A DNA stretch of 64,000 bases from Paraspadella gotoi (GCA_051294375.1 CM119270.1:7805491-7869490); one strand, 5' to 3'; numbered from the stretch's first letter, positions 45,921-57,359 are shown. The notes: generated by a model from the sequence alone, not told the origin. Program-made: numbers and translations.

Positions 45921-46162
45921 CGATCCGCGTCGCTTTCCTCCGATTTCTGTTTCCCCGCGAATCTTAAATCGAAGTCAAAGGGTCGAACTTTTTTGGGCCG
46001 AAGAAAAATGGCGCGAAAAAAGTGGAGAAAAGAAAGGGAAAAAAAGGAAATAAAACGAAAAAAAAGGGGAAAAAAACTAAGGGAAAAAAAAAGGAATGAA
46101 GAAAAACGAGAATAAAGAGGAATTAAGGAGAAAAAAAAATGGGCGAACATAAAAGGCGAAAT

Positions 46163-46193
46163 CGTGAGAGAGAGAGAGAGAGAGAGAGAAGAT

Positions 46194-46253
<60 letters not shown>
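46163..46253 (+). repeat. (GA)n array
   Basis: Interrupted GA repeat. Confidence 0.95.
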
Positions 46254-46256
<3 letters not shown>

Positions 46257-46752
46257 TCCCGCGGTTTTGACCATCTTGTTCGACCCTCGAGCCACGACCC
46301 ACCTCCCCAGAGTAACCCGGAACCACTCTACCTCCCCCACCCCCGCCCACCTCGACTCTCCTTCTCGCCTTTTCGTCCCAGGGATTTCTCGCAGACTCTT
46401 TCCTTTATTCCTCCCATTCTTTTGATGATATCTTTTTTTTTAGATTGATGCCCTCCTCTCTTGATGTCTTTTCTATTTTATTTGAATTCTTTTCTTTCTT
46501 TTTCATTTCATCTTCCCAAACTCAATATGTTTGAACTTTTTTTGATATCTTGTTTCTGCTGCGGTTGATTCTCATTTTTACGTGGAGTTAAAAGAATGTT
46601 TTCGCTTCGTACAAGAACCGACTAAATTATCCGATTATCTCTTTTTAATCCATTTTTCCCTTTTTTGTTCTTCGCTCTTTATAATGAAACTCGTTCCGGG
46701 AATTTTCACCGGAAGCAAATTTTAAAAATGGCATCTTTGTTTTGAAGTCAGC
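46254..46752. other. No supported gene
   Basis: GC-rich then T-rich sequence with no recognised frame. Confidence 0.5.
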
Positions 46753-46755
46753 CAC

Positions 46756-46787
46756 GAGACGACGACGACGACGACGACGACGACGAA

Positions 46788-46832
<45 letters not shown>
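46756..46832 (+). repeat. (GAC)n trinucleotide array, ~77 bp
   Basis: An almost pure ACG repeat with one AAG. On the minus strand it reads as polyserine in an AT-rich open frame (46748-46990) without other support. Confidence 0.95.
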
Positions 46833-47169
46833 TTTTTTAGATTTAATACAAAGGATTTTAAAGTTGGTTCCCGGATAAATTTATAATGAGCTTCTACCTT
46901 CCAAAACGAGTAGCGTAATGAGTTGCTATTTTTTGAAATCCAATCTGACTGTTCGTACTTAACAATGAAATTTGTTATATAGTTAAACATAACTTAACGT
47001 GCAACATTGAAAGTCGCAAAATAAGCACTTGCCGACTCTCACCCAAGACGAAAGTTCACTTCTTTTAAAGACTTTTTTACCTCATATCTCCGCCACCGTT
47101 TTTCCCTGTCGCTGCCGTCGGTTAATCGAGGCGCAAAACAAAAAAAAAAGTAGCGCCGAGGGAGGGAGA

Positions 47170-47600
47170 CGACAAACGACGACGACGACGATAACGACGA
47201 CGATGACGACGAAAACGACGACAAAGTAGACGAGGAAGCTTTTCCTTCATAATCGCGAGCGGGAAACGGGAAGGTCCCGGGTTGGCGCCCGACGAATGAC
47301 TTTTTGTTTCAGAAAATATTAAGTCGAGGGAGAAAATTGTTGGGGAAGTATTAAACAAAATTAGAATAAAATTTATTACATATCTCTATAATTAGCTACA
47401 ATGATCAACTGTTATAAAAGTAATCATACTGACAATAACATTTGTTGACCATCGGTGAAAAAAATTTAACAAAGAGACTGTAAATAAAATTATTTTAAAG
47501 GCTGTAAAAAGAAAATAAAAGACCACAACGTCGATAACAACAACGCCGACGACAACAACAACGACGGCGACGACAACAACGACGACGACGACGACGACCG
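47170..47600 (+). repeat. Short (GAC)n clusters at 47176-47225 and 47515-47600
   Basis: Degenerate ACGACG runs flanking AT-rich DNA. Confidence 0.8.
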
Positions 47601-47679
47601 CAACAATTCATGGAATTTATGGAAGTTTGAAATGCGTTCCCTCCCGAGTTCGAACAAAGTGGAGATGCTGCGACGTTAG

Positions 47680-47730
47680 AGAGAGAGAGAGAGAGAGANN
47701 NNNNNNNNNNNNNNNNNNNNNNNGAGAGAG

Positions 47731-47783
<53 letters not shown>

Positions 47784-47810
47784 GAGAGAGAGGAGAGAGA
47801 GAGAGAGATA
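47680..47810 (+). repeat. (GA)n array containing a 25-N gap (47699-47723)
   Basis: GA repeat on both sides of a fixed-size gap. Confidence 0.95.
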
Positions 47811-48340
47811 CCGGTGGGCATTGGACGTGATTGATGACGGGATGAATTGCGTTTGCGCCTTCGACTCTCGTGGGGGGAGCGCCTACTCTCCCAGAGTGAG
47901 ACGAGAGACAGTCCAGAGAGAGAGGGAGAAAAATAGAAGAAAAACAGAATCTCAACTAAAGAAATATTAGTTTTGTTCATTTTAAATTTTATATTATTGT
48001 CAATAAACCCTCATTTCAAATCGTTAAAAGATGACAAAAATAGATGACTTTGACGACAGATACGATGATAGAAATGACATATTTCTTCTTCTCTTTTCTT
48101 TTCCCGCGACGTTCGAGGTCATCTACTCATCTCGTTTCTTGTCATAATCAATCCCTAAGTGTCATTTTTTTGCCCAGTTTCAATGACAACGATTTGTTGT
48201 TTTGTCAGTTCCAACCCAAGGACTTTCTTTTTGCTTTTTTTCTGTTTTTTCTCTGTGCCCGGACTGCTTGTAATTTTTTTACACACTACAAACGTGTGTA
48301 AATTTTATATATTATTCCGTATACGTACCATATGACGACA
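47808..48340 (+). repeat. Left copy of a ~540-bp duplication (with 59306-59845)
   Basis: Starts ATACCGGTGGGCATTGGACG and ends TTCCGTATACGTACCATAT. The copy at 59306 matches throughout, with one-base indels. Confidence 0.9.
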
Positions 48341-48342
48341 AG

Positions 48343-48690
48343 AAAATACGTGGCGAAACGGTCTCCTGCTGATTTTGTCCTTAAAAATTGTTTCTGAGCC
48401 AAATTAAATTGATCATTACTTTTGGTAATATGTGCGATATATACTACTGGACACTACTGTATCTGACCATAACCCTTGACCAGCAATCAAAAAAAAAAGC
48501 TAACTAGATCAAAAAATAGTAAAAAGATGAAGCAATATAGCTCGAAACGCTTACAAATTTAGACCATTGCTTTTTTATAAATGCTAAAAAAAATATTAAT
48601 ATTATTAAAACAAAACTTTAACGATAACCTAATAGTTAACCGAAGACCAAGATGAATTAATTTTTTACCCATCATTTCCTCAATTTATAT
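48343..48690 (+). repeat. Left copy of a ~340-bp duplication (with 50360-50690)
   Basis: Shares TGCTGATTTTGTCC, TTTCTGAGCCAAATTAA, TTTTGGTAATATGTGCGATA and following sequence with 50360-50690, with more substitutions than the other duplicated pairs. Confidence 0.85.
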
Positions 48691-50359
48691 GAATCATTTG
48701 TTTGTAATTAGTCAATTATCTTAATAACAATATGACAAATTCATTTTCAATTTTCTTATGAATGGGAGTTTTCTCTGCTTATTCCCCTTGTGTCTAATTA
48801 ATTAATATTTAAAGTATTTTCAAAAACCTTATATAATTACTATATTTTTCACTTTTTTCAATTCTTTCAAACCAAAGCAACATCTAAAAACATTTTAATT
48901 AATAAAAAAAAATTGATGAATGATTTTGGAAAAAAATATTTTGAAACTTGAGAATAATGGATTATGAGTCAGGAAAAAAAAAATTTGCAATTCTAAAAAA
49001 ATCAGCCGCTAGCCTTTCGATTTTTCTAGAGGCTGATTTTTTTATTTTTTTGATATTTGATTTTCTATGCAAAACCATTATTCTCAATGAGCATAGGTTA
49101 GCAAAATTTTTTTTCCAACATTTGAAAAAAATTTCAACTTTTCTAATTAGGCTTTTTTGGGGGAAATAAATAAATAAATTTTATACGATGGGACATCTGA
49201 AAGTGATACGTCTTTAAATGACAAAAATTTTCTTCAAATTTTATTTTGAAATTTAAGTATTGTACCAATAGAAATAAGTGAGATACTCCCGCTTTGCCGA
49301 AATTTTTATTTAACAAAGATTTGTACGCGTATTTAAAAAAAATTATTTTTTTAAATAACTTTTGAAGAAAGAGGTAGCAAGATGGGATGTGGTATCAAAT
49401 TAAAGCCCGAATCATGGGACACCTTTCTAAAAGAGTTTTATTAAATTAAATCCATAAATCTTTACACAGCTTTTGTTTAAAGCAGAGTTAAAGTATAACA
49501 GTTTTTTGCTTTAAAAATTTCAATGAAGGGCATATAAAATTTTTTTTTTCTTTGTAATTTGAAAAAGGAAAGACTGAATTACATTTGTTTATATTAAATT
49601 TTTTTTATTCCATAAAATTGCATATATTTTTCAGTAAAGTAAAAAACAAGCAAAAATTTATGTTATAGCTTGATAAAATGTATTTTAAATATTAAAAATG
49701 ATAAATACAAAAATGTTTTCAGCTAGATATAAACAGTCTGGGACATTTACCTTCTGTCTGTGAAAAAAAAAATTGTCATTTTTTATTATCTTTAATGCAA
49801 ACTAAAAGCTTGACATACTGCTTGTTTTATCATAATAAAGTTGTAAAAAATTATATAGCTGGTAACATATTTGACAAAGCAAAACATCATTGTGTTAAAT
49901 TGTATTGATATTTTTTTTAAAATATAGCAAGAATTTTAATTCTATTATTTATCATCCATTTTAATTAAGAAAATATTTCTCGTATATAGCCCATTGAAAG
50001 GGTTCATTGACTGACTTAATGATGAAATTTTTTTAGATTCTTTACTGTCCCCATTTCACAAGATATAAAGGTCATGGTTATCATGTCAATAAGTCCAGAT
50101 TATCTGTAACCTTTCTGCAACCTGCATCCAAATTTTCTTTTTCCCTTTCAAATGTATTAAATAAAAAAAATTATTTGAGAGAACAATCGGCATGGAGGAT
50201 GCCATTGGTAAGCTTAGTTACCCTACTTCCCGATCGAATTTTTAAATGAGGTTTCTTTTCCATATATTTGAGACATAACCTAACTATTAGTACTATTATT
50301 TTTTTTATTTTTTCTATTACAGTTTTATGAATAATATGAATAAGACACAATGAAAAATA
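48691..50359. other. AT-rich, no gene seen
   Basis: The longest AT-rich stretch without dinucleotide arrays in the second half of the window. Open frames are short. Confidence 0.6.
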
Positions 50360-50690
50360 ACGTGGCGTTACTGTCTCGTGCTGATTTTGTCCCTTTAAAA
50401 TTATTTCTGAGCCAAATTAATTGATTTTACTTTTGGTAATATGTGCGATATACACTACTGGACATTACTGTGTCTGACCATAACCTTGACCATCAACAAA
50501 AAAGCTAACTAGATCAAAAATAGTAAAAAAAGATGAAGCAATATAGCTCGAAAACGCTTACAAATTTTAGACATTGCTTTTATAAATGCAAAAAAATATT
50601 AATATTATTAAAACAAAATTTTAACGATAACTTAATAGTTAAACAAACCAGATGAATATTTTTTACCATCATTTCCTCAATTTATATGAT
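50360..50690 (+). repeat. Right copy of the ~340-bp duplication
   Basis: See 48343-48690. Both copies end in CATCATTTCCTCAATTTATA. Confidence 0.85.
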
Positions 50691-50761
50691 CATATTAAGA
50701 AAGAAAAATTAAAGGAAATAAAGGAAAACACAAAAAATTACAAAGAAACTACCAGACAATC

Positions 50762-50831
<70 letters not shown>
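50762..50831 (+). repeat. (CT)n array
   Basis: CT repeat. Confidence 0.95.
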
Positions 50832-51264
50832 CCTATTTTTAAAAGTTTAAATTATTCATCATCGCAATATTTTCAAATTTTAATTTCGTCTTTTCCGGCA
50901 GAGAATCTTTGTATAAATGTATACAACTTAGAACAAAATTCTACTCTCGGCTTGATTGTATTTTGTGCGAAAATGTTTACTTCTTTTTTTCTTGTTTTTC
51001 CTCGAGAAAGAAAATGCGAACAAAAGGTCACGCGGGAAAAAAGAGGACCGCGGGTCAGGGACTCTTCTCTCTCTCTTCCTCCCCTCTCATCACTCTCTCT
51101 CTCTCTCTCCCTTATTTCTATCTTCGCCTTTTTAAAAACACAGTAGAATTTATTTAACAAAAAAAACAAAATTGCAAGAGAATATCTAAAAGTAACAATA
51201 CAAAAACAAGACACAAAAGAAACAACCGAAAAAAACCGAAGCCACGCCTCTCCTTCTTAACGAG

Positions 51265-51330
51265 TCGCCGTTAAAAAAATCCGTCGTCGATGGGGATTCG
51301 AACCCGAGTTAGAATTTCAACTTTTTTTTT
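51265..51330 (-). other. tRNA-like T-arm fragment with T-run
   Basis: The minus strand reads CTCGGGTTCGAATCCCCATCG followed by ACGACGGATTTTTTT. This has a T-loop/B-box and a Pol III-like terminator. No anticodon or D-arm precedes it, so it is a relic or a SINE tail, not a tRNA gene. Confidence 0.35.
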
Positions 51331-51339
51331 CCTCTCCGA

Positions 51340-52806
51340 AAAGTGGAAAAGTGAAAAAGTGAAAAAGTAAAAAGTGAAAAAGAGAAAAGGTGAAAAGAGA
51401 AAAAGTGAAAAAGTGAAGTGGAAAAAGTGGGAAAAGTGAAAAAGTGAAAAAGTGAAAAAGTGAAAAAAATGAAAAAGTGGAAAAGTGGAAAAGTGGAAAA
51501 AGTGGAAAAGTGAAAAAGTGAAAAAGTGGAAAAGTGAAAACGTTGAAAAAGTGAAAAGTGAAAAAGTGAAAAAGTGAAAAGTGAAAAGTGAAAAGTGGAA
51601 AAGTGGAAAAGTGGAAAAGTTTGAAAAAGTGAAAAAGTGAAAAGTGAAAAAGTGGAAAATGAAAAAGTGGAAAAGTGAAAAGGTAGAAAAGTGAAAAATG
51701 TGGAAAAAGTGAAAACGTGAAAAAAGTGAAAAAGTGGAAAAGTTGAAAAAGTGAAAAAGTGGAAAAGTGAAAAAGTGAAAAAGTGGAAAAGTGGAAAAGT
51801 GAAAAAGTGAAAAATGAAAAAGTGAAAAAGTGAAAAAGTGGAAAAGTGAAAAAGTGGAAAATAAAAGGTAGAAAAGTGAAAATGAAAAAGGAAAAAGTGA
51901 AAATGAAAAAGTGGAAAGTGAAAAAAAGTGAAAAGTGAAAAATTGGAAAGTGAAAAAGTGAAAAAAGTGAAAAAGTGAAAAAAGTGGAAAGTGAAAAAGT
52001 GAAAAAGTGGAAAAGTGAAAAAGTGAAAAAGTGAAAAAGTGGAAAAGTGAAAAAGTGAAAAGTGAAAAAGTGAAAAGTGAAAAGTGGAAAAGTGAAAAAA
52101 GTGGGAAAAGTGAAAAGGTGTAGAAAAGTTGAAAAAGTGAAAAAAGTGAAAAGTGAAAAAGTGAAAAGTGGAAAAGTGAAAAAGTGAAAAGTGAAAAAGT
52201 GGAAAAGTGAAAAAGTGAAAAAGTGGAAAAGTGAAAAAGGTGGAAAAGTGGAAAAAGTGAAAAGTGGAAAAGTGAAAAGTGAAAAAGTGGAAAAGTGAAA
52301 AAGTGGAAAAGTGAAAAAAAGTGGAAAAGTGAAAAGGTAGAAAAGTGAAAAAGTGAAAAAAGTGAAAAAGTGAAAAAGTGAAAAAAGTGGAAAAGTGAAA
52401 AAGTGAAAAAGTGGAAAAGTGAAAAAGTGAAAAAGTGGAAAAGTGGGTGAAAAGTGAAAAAGTGAAAAAAGTGAGAAAGTGGTAACAAAGTGAAAAAGTG
52501 AAAAAGTGGAAAAGTGAAAAAGGGGAAAAGGTGAAAAAGGTAGAAAAGTGAAAAAGTGAAAAAGTGAAAAAGTGAAAAAGTGAAAGTGAAAAGTGAAAAA
52601 AGTGGAAAAGTGAAAAAGTGAAAAAGTGAAAAGTGAAAAAGTGGAAAAGTAGAAAAGTGAAAGTGGAAAAGTGGAAAAGTGAAAAGTAGAAAAGTAGAAA
52701 AGTAGAAAAGTGAAAAGTGAAAAAGTGAAAAAGTGGAAAGTGAAAAAGTGAATAAAGTGAAAAAAGTGAAAAAGTGAAAAAAAGTGAAAAAGTGAAAAAG
52801 TGGAAA
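51340..52806 (+). repeat. (GTGAAAAA / GTGGAAAA)n minisatellite, ~1.47 kb
   Basis: Units of 6-10 bp, GTGAAAAA and GTGGAAAA, with constant length drift. It gives two overlapping open frames of over 500 codons on the minus strand made only of Phe, Ser, Thr, Leu and His. These are by-products of a repeat without stop triplets. Confidence 0.95.
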
Positions 52807-53310
52807 CGTGGAGCGTTGGAATCCTCTCCCTTCCTCTCGTTGGACTCTCTTTTCCCAAGACCACATAATGACCATCTTCAAGTCCCGCCTTCAAAACTCT
52901 TTTTTCTCAAAAAAAGAAAATGGTCACGATGAAGTCGTATGCGTCGCTTTGTCATCGTTGTCATCGTCCCTCGTCATAATCTCGTTTTCGTTGTCATCAT
53001 TGTCGAGGTTGTCTTTAAAATTCCCAACTCATCTCTTGAGTTGGTCAGTTTGTTCTCTCATCGCAGACATTGACGGTCATACGTCATGGCGTCGTCGTCG
53101 TCATCGTCTCGTCGTCGTCATCTCAATCTTTGCGGACTCTCGTTTTGGACACTCTTCCCTAAAAACTCGTTTCCCTTAATTTGAATAATTCGCATTTTTT
53201 TAGGCAAAAAGTCAACTTTTTTGTGCAGAATCGACTAAGAAAAAGGAAAAGATTTCAATTTTGGCGGGGAAATTAAGAAGAGAAGAAGGAAGAAGAAGAG
53301 ATGATAGAAA
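52807..53310. other. No supported gene
   Basis: CGTCGTCAT-rich stretch 52920-53135. An open frame from 52808 has no recognisable similarity. Confidence 0.5.
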
Positions 53311-53315
53311 GAAGT

Positions 53316-53337
53316 AAAGTAAGTAAGTAAGTAAGTA

Positions 53338-53369
<32 letters not shown>

Positions 53370-53450
53370 AGAAAAGAAAGAAAGAAGAAAGAAAGAAAGA
53401 AAAGAGAAAGAAAGAAGAAAAAGAAAGAAAGAAATAAAAAAAAAAAAAAA
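53316..53450 (+). repeat. (AAGT)n followed by (AAAG)n
   Basis: AAGT at about 53316-53368, then AAAG to 53450. Confidence 0.9.
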
Positions 53451-53789
53451 AAGAATGGACAAGATGGATATCAAGAGAATCTCGTAACCACACGAAGAAA
53501 ATACAGTGAAAACGTAAGCCTTAACATTTCAAAAATTGTAAAAAAACAAAAATACACAAAAGAAAAAACTTTCTAAATTTTCCCTCGAAGCAAGAAAGTG
53601 GGGTTTTTTTTTTTTTTTTTTTTTTTGTTTTTTTTTTAAGATCTGTCAATTTTCTATTTTTTACCTCAAATTAGAAAACTCGTTTTTCTTTTGAGGAAAA
53701 AAAAAAAAGAGAATTCTTATTGCAATTTTTATGGGTCTCGGTTTCCCTTGACGTCGCTTACGTCTATTCGTGCGGCCGACGAAGAAAGA

Positions 53790-54065
53790 CGACGACCGAC
53801 GACGACGACGACGACGACGACGAAGAGCGAATACGATTGCGATGAATACGAAGGATAGACGTGGGATTGATGACAATGAGGACGCGAATATGAAGAGACG
53901 ACGACGATTGGAGACGACATAAGTTGACAATGATGACGATGCAAAGGGAAAGACGAAGAGACCGACGACAATTACGACTAGATGACGTTGAAGACGCCGA
54001 CAACAAAGATGATGACAGCATGACGACGAAGACGACGACGATTAAGGACGATGAGGATGAAGAAG
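53790..54065 (+). repeat. (GAC)n array (53790-53823) and degenerate GACGA-rich region
   Basis: A pure ACG stretch then decayed copies. Open frames on the minus strand are compositional. Confidence 0.85.
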
Positions 54066-54194
54066 GCAAGGATGAGGACCGACAAACGCGACACAATGAC
54101 GCACGACGACTTGGAGGGCCGACGGTGGGATGATGTTCATTACGCAAAAAACCGCTCTTATTTCATTACCTTAGAAGGGAAGGCGCAAAAACGA

Positions 54195-54325
54195 CGGGAG
54201 AGAGGAGAGAGAGAAGAAAGAGAGAGGAGAGAGAGAGAAGCATGACGAGGACGAGGAGAGAGAAGGAGAGAGAGAGGAGACAAAGATGAGAGAAGAGGAG
54301 AGACGAGAGAGAGAGAACGAGCACC
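54195..54325 (+). repeat. Interrupted (GA)n array
   Basis: GA repeat with CGAGGACGAGGAG interruptions. Confidence 0.9.
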
Positions 54326-54562
54326 AAAAATTCTTTTAGAGAACTGATACAATGGACTGAAAAAAATTTATTAAAAAAACTAACGTATAATTGTAATATC
54401 GAATTTTCTTTTTTAATAATATTTATAACAAAAGAAACGGGCAAATTAAATATTGAGTGCCCAAAGATGCTGAAACAAGACACAAATTCGATTAAGTGTG
54501 AAAATTAAAACTCGTCCAAAAAATCGTCGTCTTAACTCTTCTCGCAAATTTAACTACCTTAC

Positions 54563-54631
54563 AAACTCGACGCCTCCCGACTTCACCGACCCGGCCGTCG
54601 AACCCGCCCCCATTCTCAGGAAATCGGCGAC
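54563..54631 (-). CDS. Possible internal exon of an unrecognised gene
   Basis: On the minus strand a good acceptor (TTTTCTTCTGTCAATTAG) is followed by 23 codons in phase 0: VADFLRMGAGSTAGSVKSGG then VEF. They end at a strong donor GTAAGG. If the donor is unused, the frame stops two codons later (TAG). An ATGGCCCAAGTGCAC at 54817 could start it after splicing at CAA|GTGCAC (inference). The opposite strand also reads an open frame here (PPDFTDPAVEPAPILRKSAT), but without splice sites. Confidence 0.35.
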
Positions 54632-54702
54632 CTAATTGACAGAAGAAAATCTGCTTGCCGAAATTTCCGTCATGGTTCTCTCAGAGCTCATGACTTCACA
54701 AT

Positions 54703-54705
<3 letters not shown>

Positions 54706-54755
<50 letters not shown>

Positions 54756-54914
54756 GAGAGAGAGATGAAGAGAGACGCTGGAACACTTCTTTTCTTTCCC
54801 AGGTGCACTTGGGCCATTTTTTTAAAACGGTTTTTTTTTTTATAAAACGAGAAAAAAAGAAAAGGATTAGTTTTTGAAATTCCGAGAGATTAAGGGAAGG
54901 CGGATTTTGAAGGG

Positions 54915-54950
<36 letters not shown>

Positions 54951-55045
54951 GAGAGAGATGAGAGAGAAGAGAGATGACGAGAGAGAGGAGAGAGAGAACG
55001 AGAGAAGAGACGATTGAGTGAGAGAGAGAGACATCTAGCGTTGAA
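54706..55045 (+). repeat. (GA)n arrays at 54706-54768 and 54917-55032
   Basis: Interrupted GA repeats on either side of unique T-rich sequence. Confidence 0.9.
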
Positions 55046-55189
55046 GAAGACATCAACTCGCTCGCTTGGGGAAAAGGGCGGGGAAAGAAGGGGGCCGGGA
55101 GCGAAACCTCATAAACACTTTGAAACTCTTCAACTATGAACTCATTTTCTGCTTTTTTTTCTCTTTTTTTTTTCGTCTTTGCCTTTTTT

Positions 55190-55285
55190 TTTTTTTTTCT
55201 TTCGGGCTTTCTTTCTTTCTTTCTTTCCTTTATTTTTCTTCTTTCTTTCTTTCTGATTTTTCTTTTTCTTTCTTTCTTTTTTTAT
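55190..55285 (+). repeat. (TTTC)n / T-rich tract
   Basis: TTTCTTTC repeats. Confidence 0.9.
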
Positions 55286-55780
55286 GAGGCTCCATCTAGC
55301 AAAAATACAAAAAATAGATAAAGTAGCAGATCTTTAATATAATATACTTACATTTTATTTCATTGCATAGATTTTTATTTCTTCATATTTTTGATACCGG
55401 GGAAAGCACCAAAAAAGCCTTCACATTATGGTCATTTATTTTTTCCGATAGATAAAAGAGTTATATCATAATTGACATGTTGGAAACAATTGTTTATTGG
55501 AAATATCGTTTAACTATTCGTTTAATATTCGTAAGAGTAATGTATAACTCTTAAACAAAAGGTGAGAATTGTGTCACCTTCCAGATTTCTTTCCTTTTCA
55601 TAGCGATGTTTTAATAAATTAAGACCTAAACTTTAAACTCATCTTTCTTCAGTCCAAACAAGTCTGTCAATTTCAATCCTGATATCTTATCCTGATATCT
55701 ATCCGGTCCTATCTTCACAAACGTGCTCCGCTGATGAGATTGGACTCCGGATGGGTGGCGCTAATCGACTGTGGCGGAAC
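55286..55780. other. AT-rich, no gene seen
   Basis: A TCCTGATATCT short duplication at 55677-55700. Nothing else recognisable. Confidence 0.5.
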
Positions 55781-55880
55781 TTCATGCAGGAAAAAAAAAG
55801 GAAAATAAAGAGAAGAGGAAAAGGAGGAAAGAAAAAGAGAGAAAATTGAGAAGAGGAGAGAAAAAACCCGCATTAAACAG

Positions 55881-55961
55881 GGAAATATGCAAATTAGTTT
55901 TCGAAAACCCCTCGACTCCGCTCAGAGTGCGGCCGAGAGTTTCAGGCAGGGCTTTTTATAA
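55881..55961 (+). CDS. Possible short terminal exon of an unrecognised gene
   Basis: An acceptor CATTAAACAG ends at 55880. Twenty-six codons then read GNMQISFRKPLDSAQSAAES and FRQGFL before TAA at 55959-55961. Codon use is mixed but coding-like. The upstream sequence is purine-rich and makes a poor pyrimidine tract. Confidence 0.25.
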   Translation, partial: GNMQISFRKPLDSAQSAAESFRQGFL

Positions 55962-56111
55962 AAAAAAAAAAAAAAAAAAAGAGAAAGAAAGTGTTGAGAG
56001 AAAAAAAAGAGAAGGAAAGCAGAGAAGAAAGAGAGAGAGAAAGAAAGAAAGAAAGATGAATGAAATGCATTGGGGAAATGAATGTCAGTAGTCTGTCTGT
56101 CTGTTCTGCCT

Positions 56112-56220
56112 ACTCTTACTCTCTCTGTTTCTTTCTCTCTCTCACTTCTCTCTTCTCTTTCTCTCTCTCTCTCTCTCTTCTCATCTCGCCTCTCTCTCTC
56201 CTCTCTCTCTCGTCTCTCAC
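56112..56220 (+). repeat. Interrupted CT array
   Basis: CT repeat with TTCTC interruptions. Confidence 0.9.
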
Positions 56221-56535
56221 GCTGGTCATCATCGTGATGCAAATTAATTTCGCGAAGATGGCGGGAATCGTTTTCACCGGAAATTCTGAGTAAAAAAAAA
56301 AGAAGCTTAATTTTTGTTAAACTGGATGGCGACTGGAGAGGAAGATAAGGGAAGGAAAGAAGAGAGGAAAAAAGGATAGACAGAGAAAAGAAAAGTAAGG
56401 AAAGAGGACATAATAATATATAAGAAAAAAGATTAAATGATGATTGTTAACAAATTGAAATGGGGAACTTTCAGGTTAAGAACAAAAATTAAATTAACAA
56501 AATAAGAGGAGAAAATGGAAAGGAGTATTGCGAAA

Positions 56536-56640
56536 GGAAAGAAAAGAAAGAAAGAAAGAAAAGAAAGAAAGAAAGAAATAAGAAAAAGAAAGAAAGAAAG
56601 AAAGAAAGACAAGATGAAGAAAAAAGAAAGAAAGAAATTG
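56536..56640 (+). repeat. (AAAG)n tract
   Basis: AAAG repeats. Confidence 0.9.
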
Positions 56641-57000
56641 CGTGAAAGGTGGATCCTTCCTCCGGTGAAATAGGTCTGTCTCCTTTTGCAAATTGTTTTG
56701 AATTTTTTTTTTCAAGTGATGCAAGTTAAAAATTAGGGAAAGGAAAAGGAAAAGGGGAAAAGAAAAAGAAAAAGGAAGAGGAGAGAGAAAATGAGGGTTT
56801 TTTTGAAGCAGGAGTTAATCATATGTAATGTAGTCAAGATATTGTGGGATATGAAAGATAGCGAATAAGAATTATGATCCGTTCAAATGTTACAAAAACA
56901 GGTAGTTGAGTACTTTGCTGTTAGAGGAGCAGAAAAAGAAAAGTCATTATGAAAATCGTTTCACAACACCTTTATTGACCAGTAAGTATCGGATTTCTCG

Positions 57001-57004
57001 TTCT

Positions 57005-57059
<55 letters not shown>

Positions 57060-57082
57060 CTCTCTCTCTCTTCTCTCTCTCC
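57001..57082 (+). repeat. (CT)n array
   Basis: Runs up to the CCAG at 57081-57084. Confidence 0.95.
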
Positions 57083-57084
57083 AG

Positions 57085-57193
57085 GCTTGAACCGCTAAAG
57101 AGAGCGAGAGAGAGAAGGCGACGAGAGCGAGAACAAGAAGCGAAGAGGTTTTTGTGCCTCGCTCCTCTGCTTCCCTACTGCCTTTTTAAATGA
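57085..57193 (+). CDS. Possible terminal exon after a CT-repeat acceptor
   Basis: The (CT)n array ends CTCTCCAG at 57084, resembling the MPDZ-type acceptors here. One base then 35 codons read LEPLKRARERRRREREQEA, KRFLCLAPLLPYCLFK and a stop at 57191-57193. The Arg/Glu run partly reflects GA-rich DNA, so this is weak. No protein family is recognised. Confidence 0.25.
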
Positions 57194-57269
57194 ATTTAAT
57201 GGCTTGCGGGGGATGATTTTTAGAAAATTAGGCCTGGGCATTCGGAAATGAGATTTGTGTTAGGTGAGT

Positions 57270-57350
57270 GCAGAGAGAGAGAGGAGAGAGAGAGATAGAG
57301 AGAGAGAGAGATGATGAAGGAGACGAGAGAGAGAGAGAGAGAGAGAAGAG
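57270..57350 (+). repeat. (GA)n array, interrupted
   Basis: GA repeat with GATGATGAAGG interruption. Confidence 0.9.
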
Positions 57351-57359
57351 AACGAGTTT

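Noticed and set aside
45428-46150. Several overlapping open frames of 110-207 codons on both strands
   Set aside because: All pass through the 42-bp minisatellite, which lacks stops in several frames; no splice or domain evidence.
46748-46990. Minus-strand frame with a polyserine tail
   Set aside because: The tail is the GAC array; the rest is AT-rich with no recognised motif or splice site.
51271-52894. Two overlapping open frames of 525-536 codons on the minus strand
   Set aside because: They consist almost only of Phe, Ser, Thr, Leu and His because the GTGAAAAA repeat contains no stop triplet; two frames are open at once and there is no domain.
53661-54147. Three overlapping minus-strand frames rich in Ser/Arg/Val
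   Set aside because: They are three readings of the same GAC-rich repeat.
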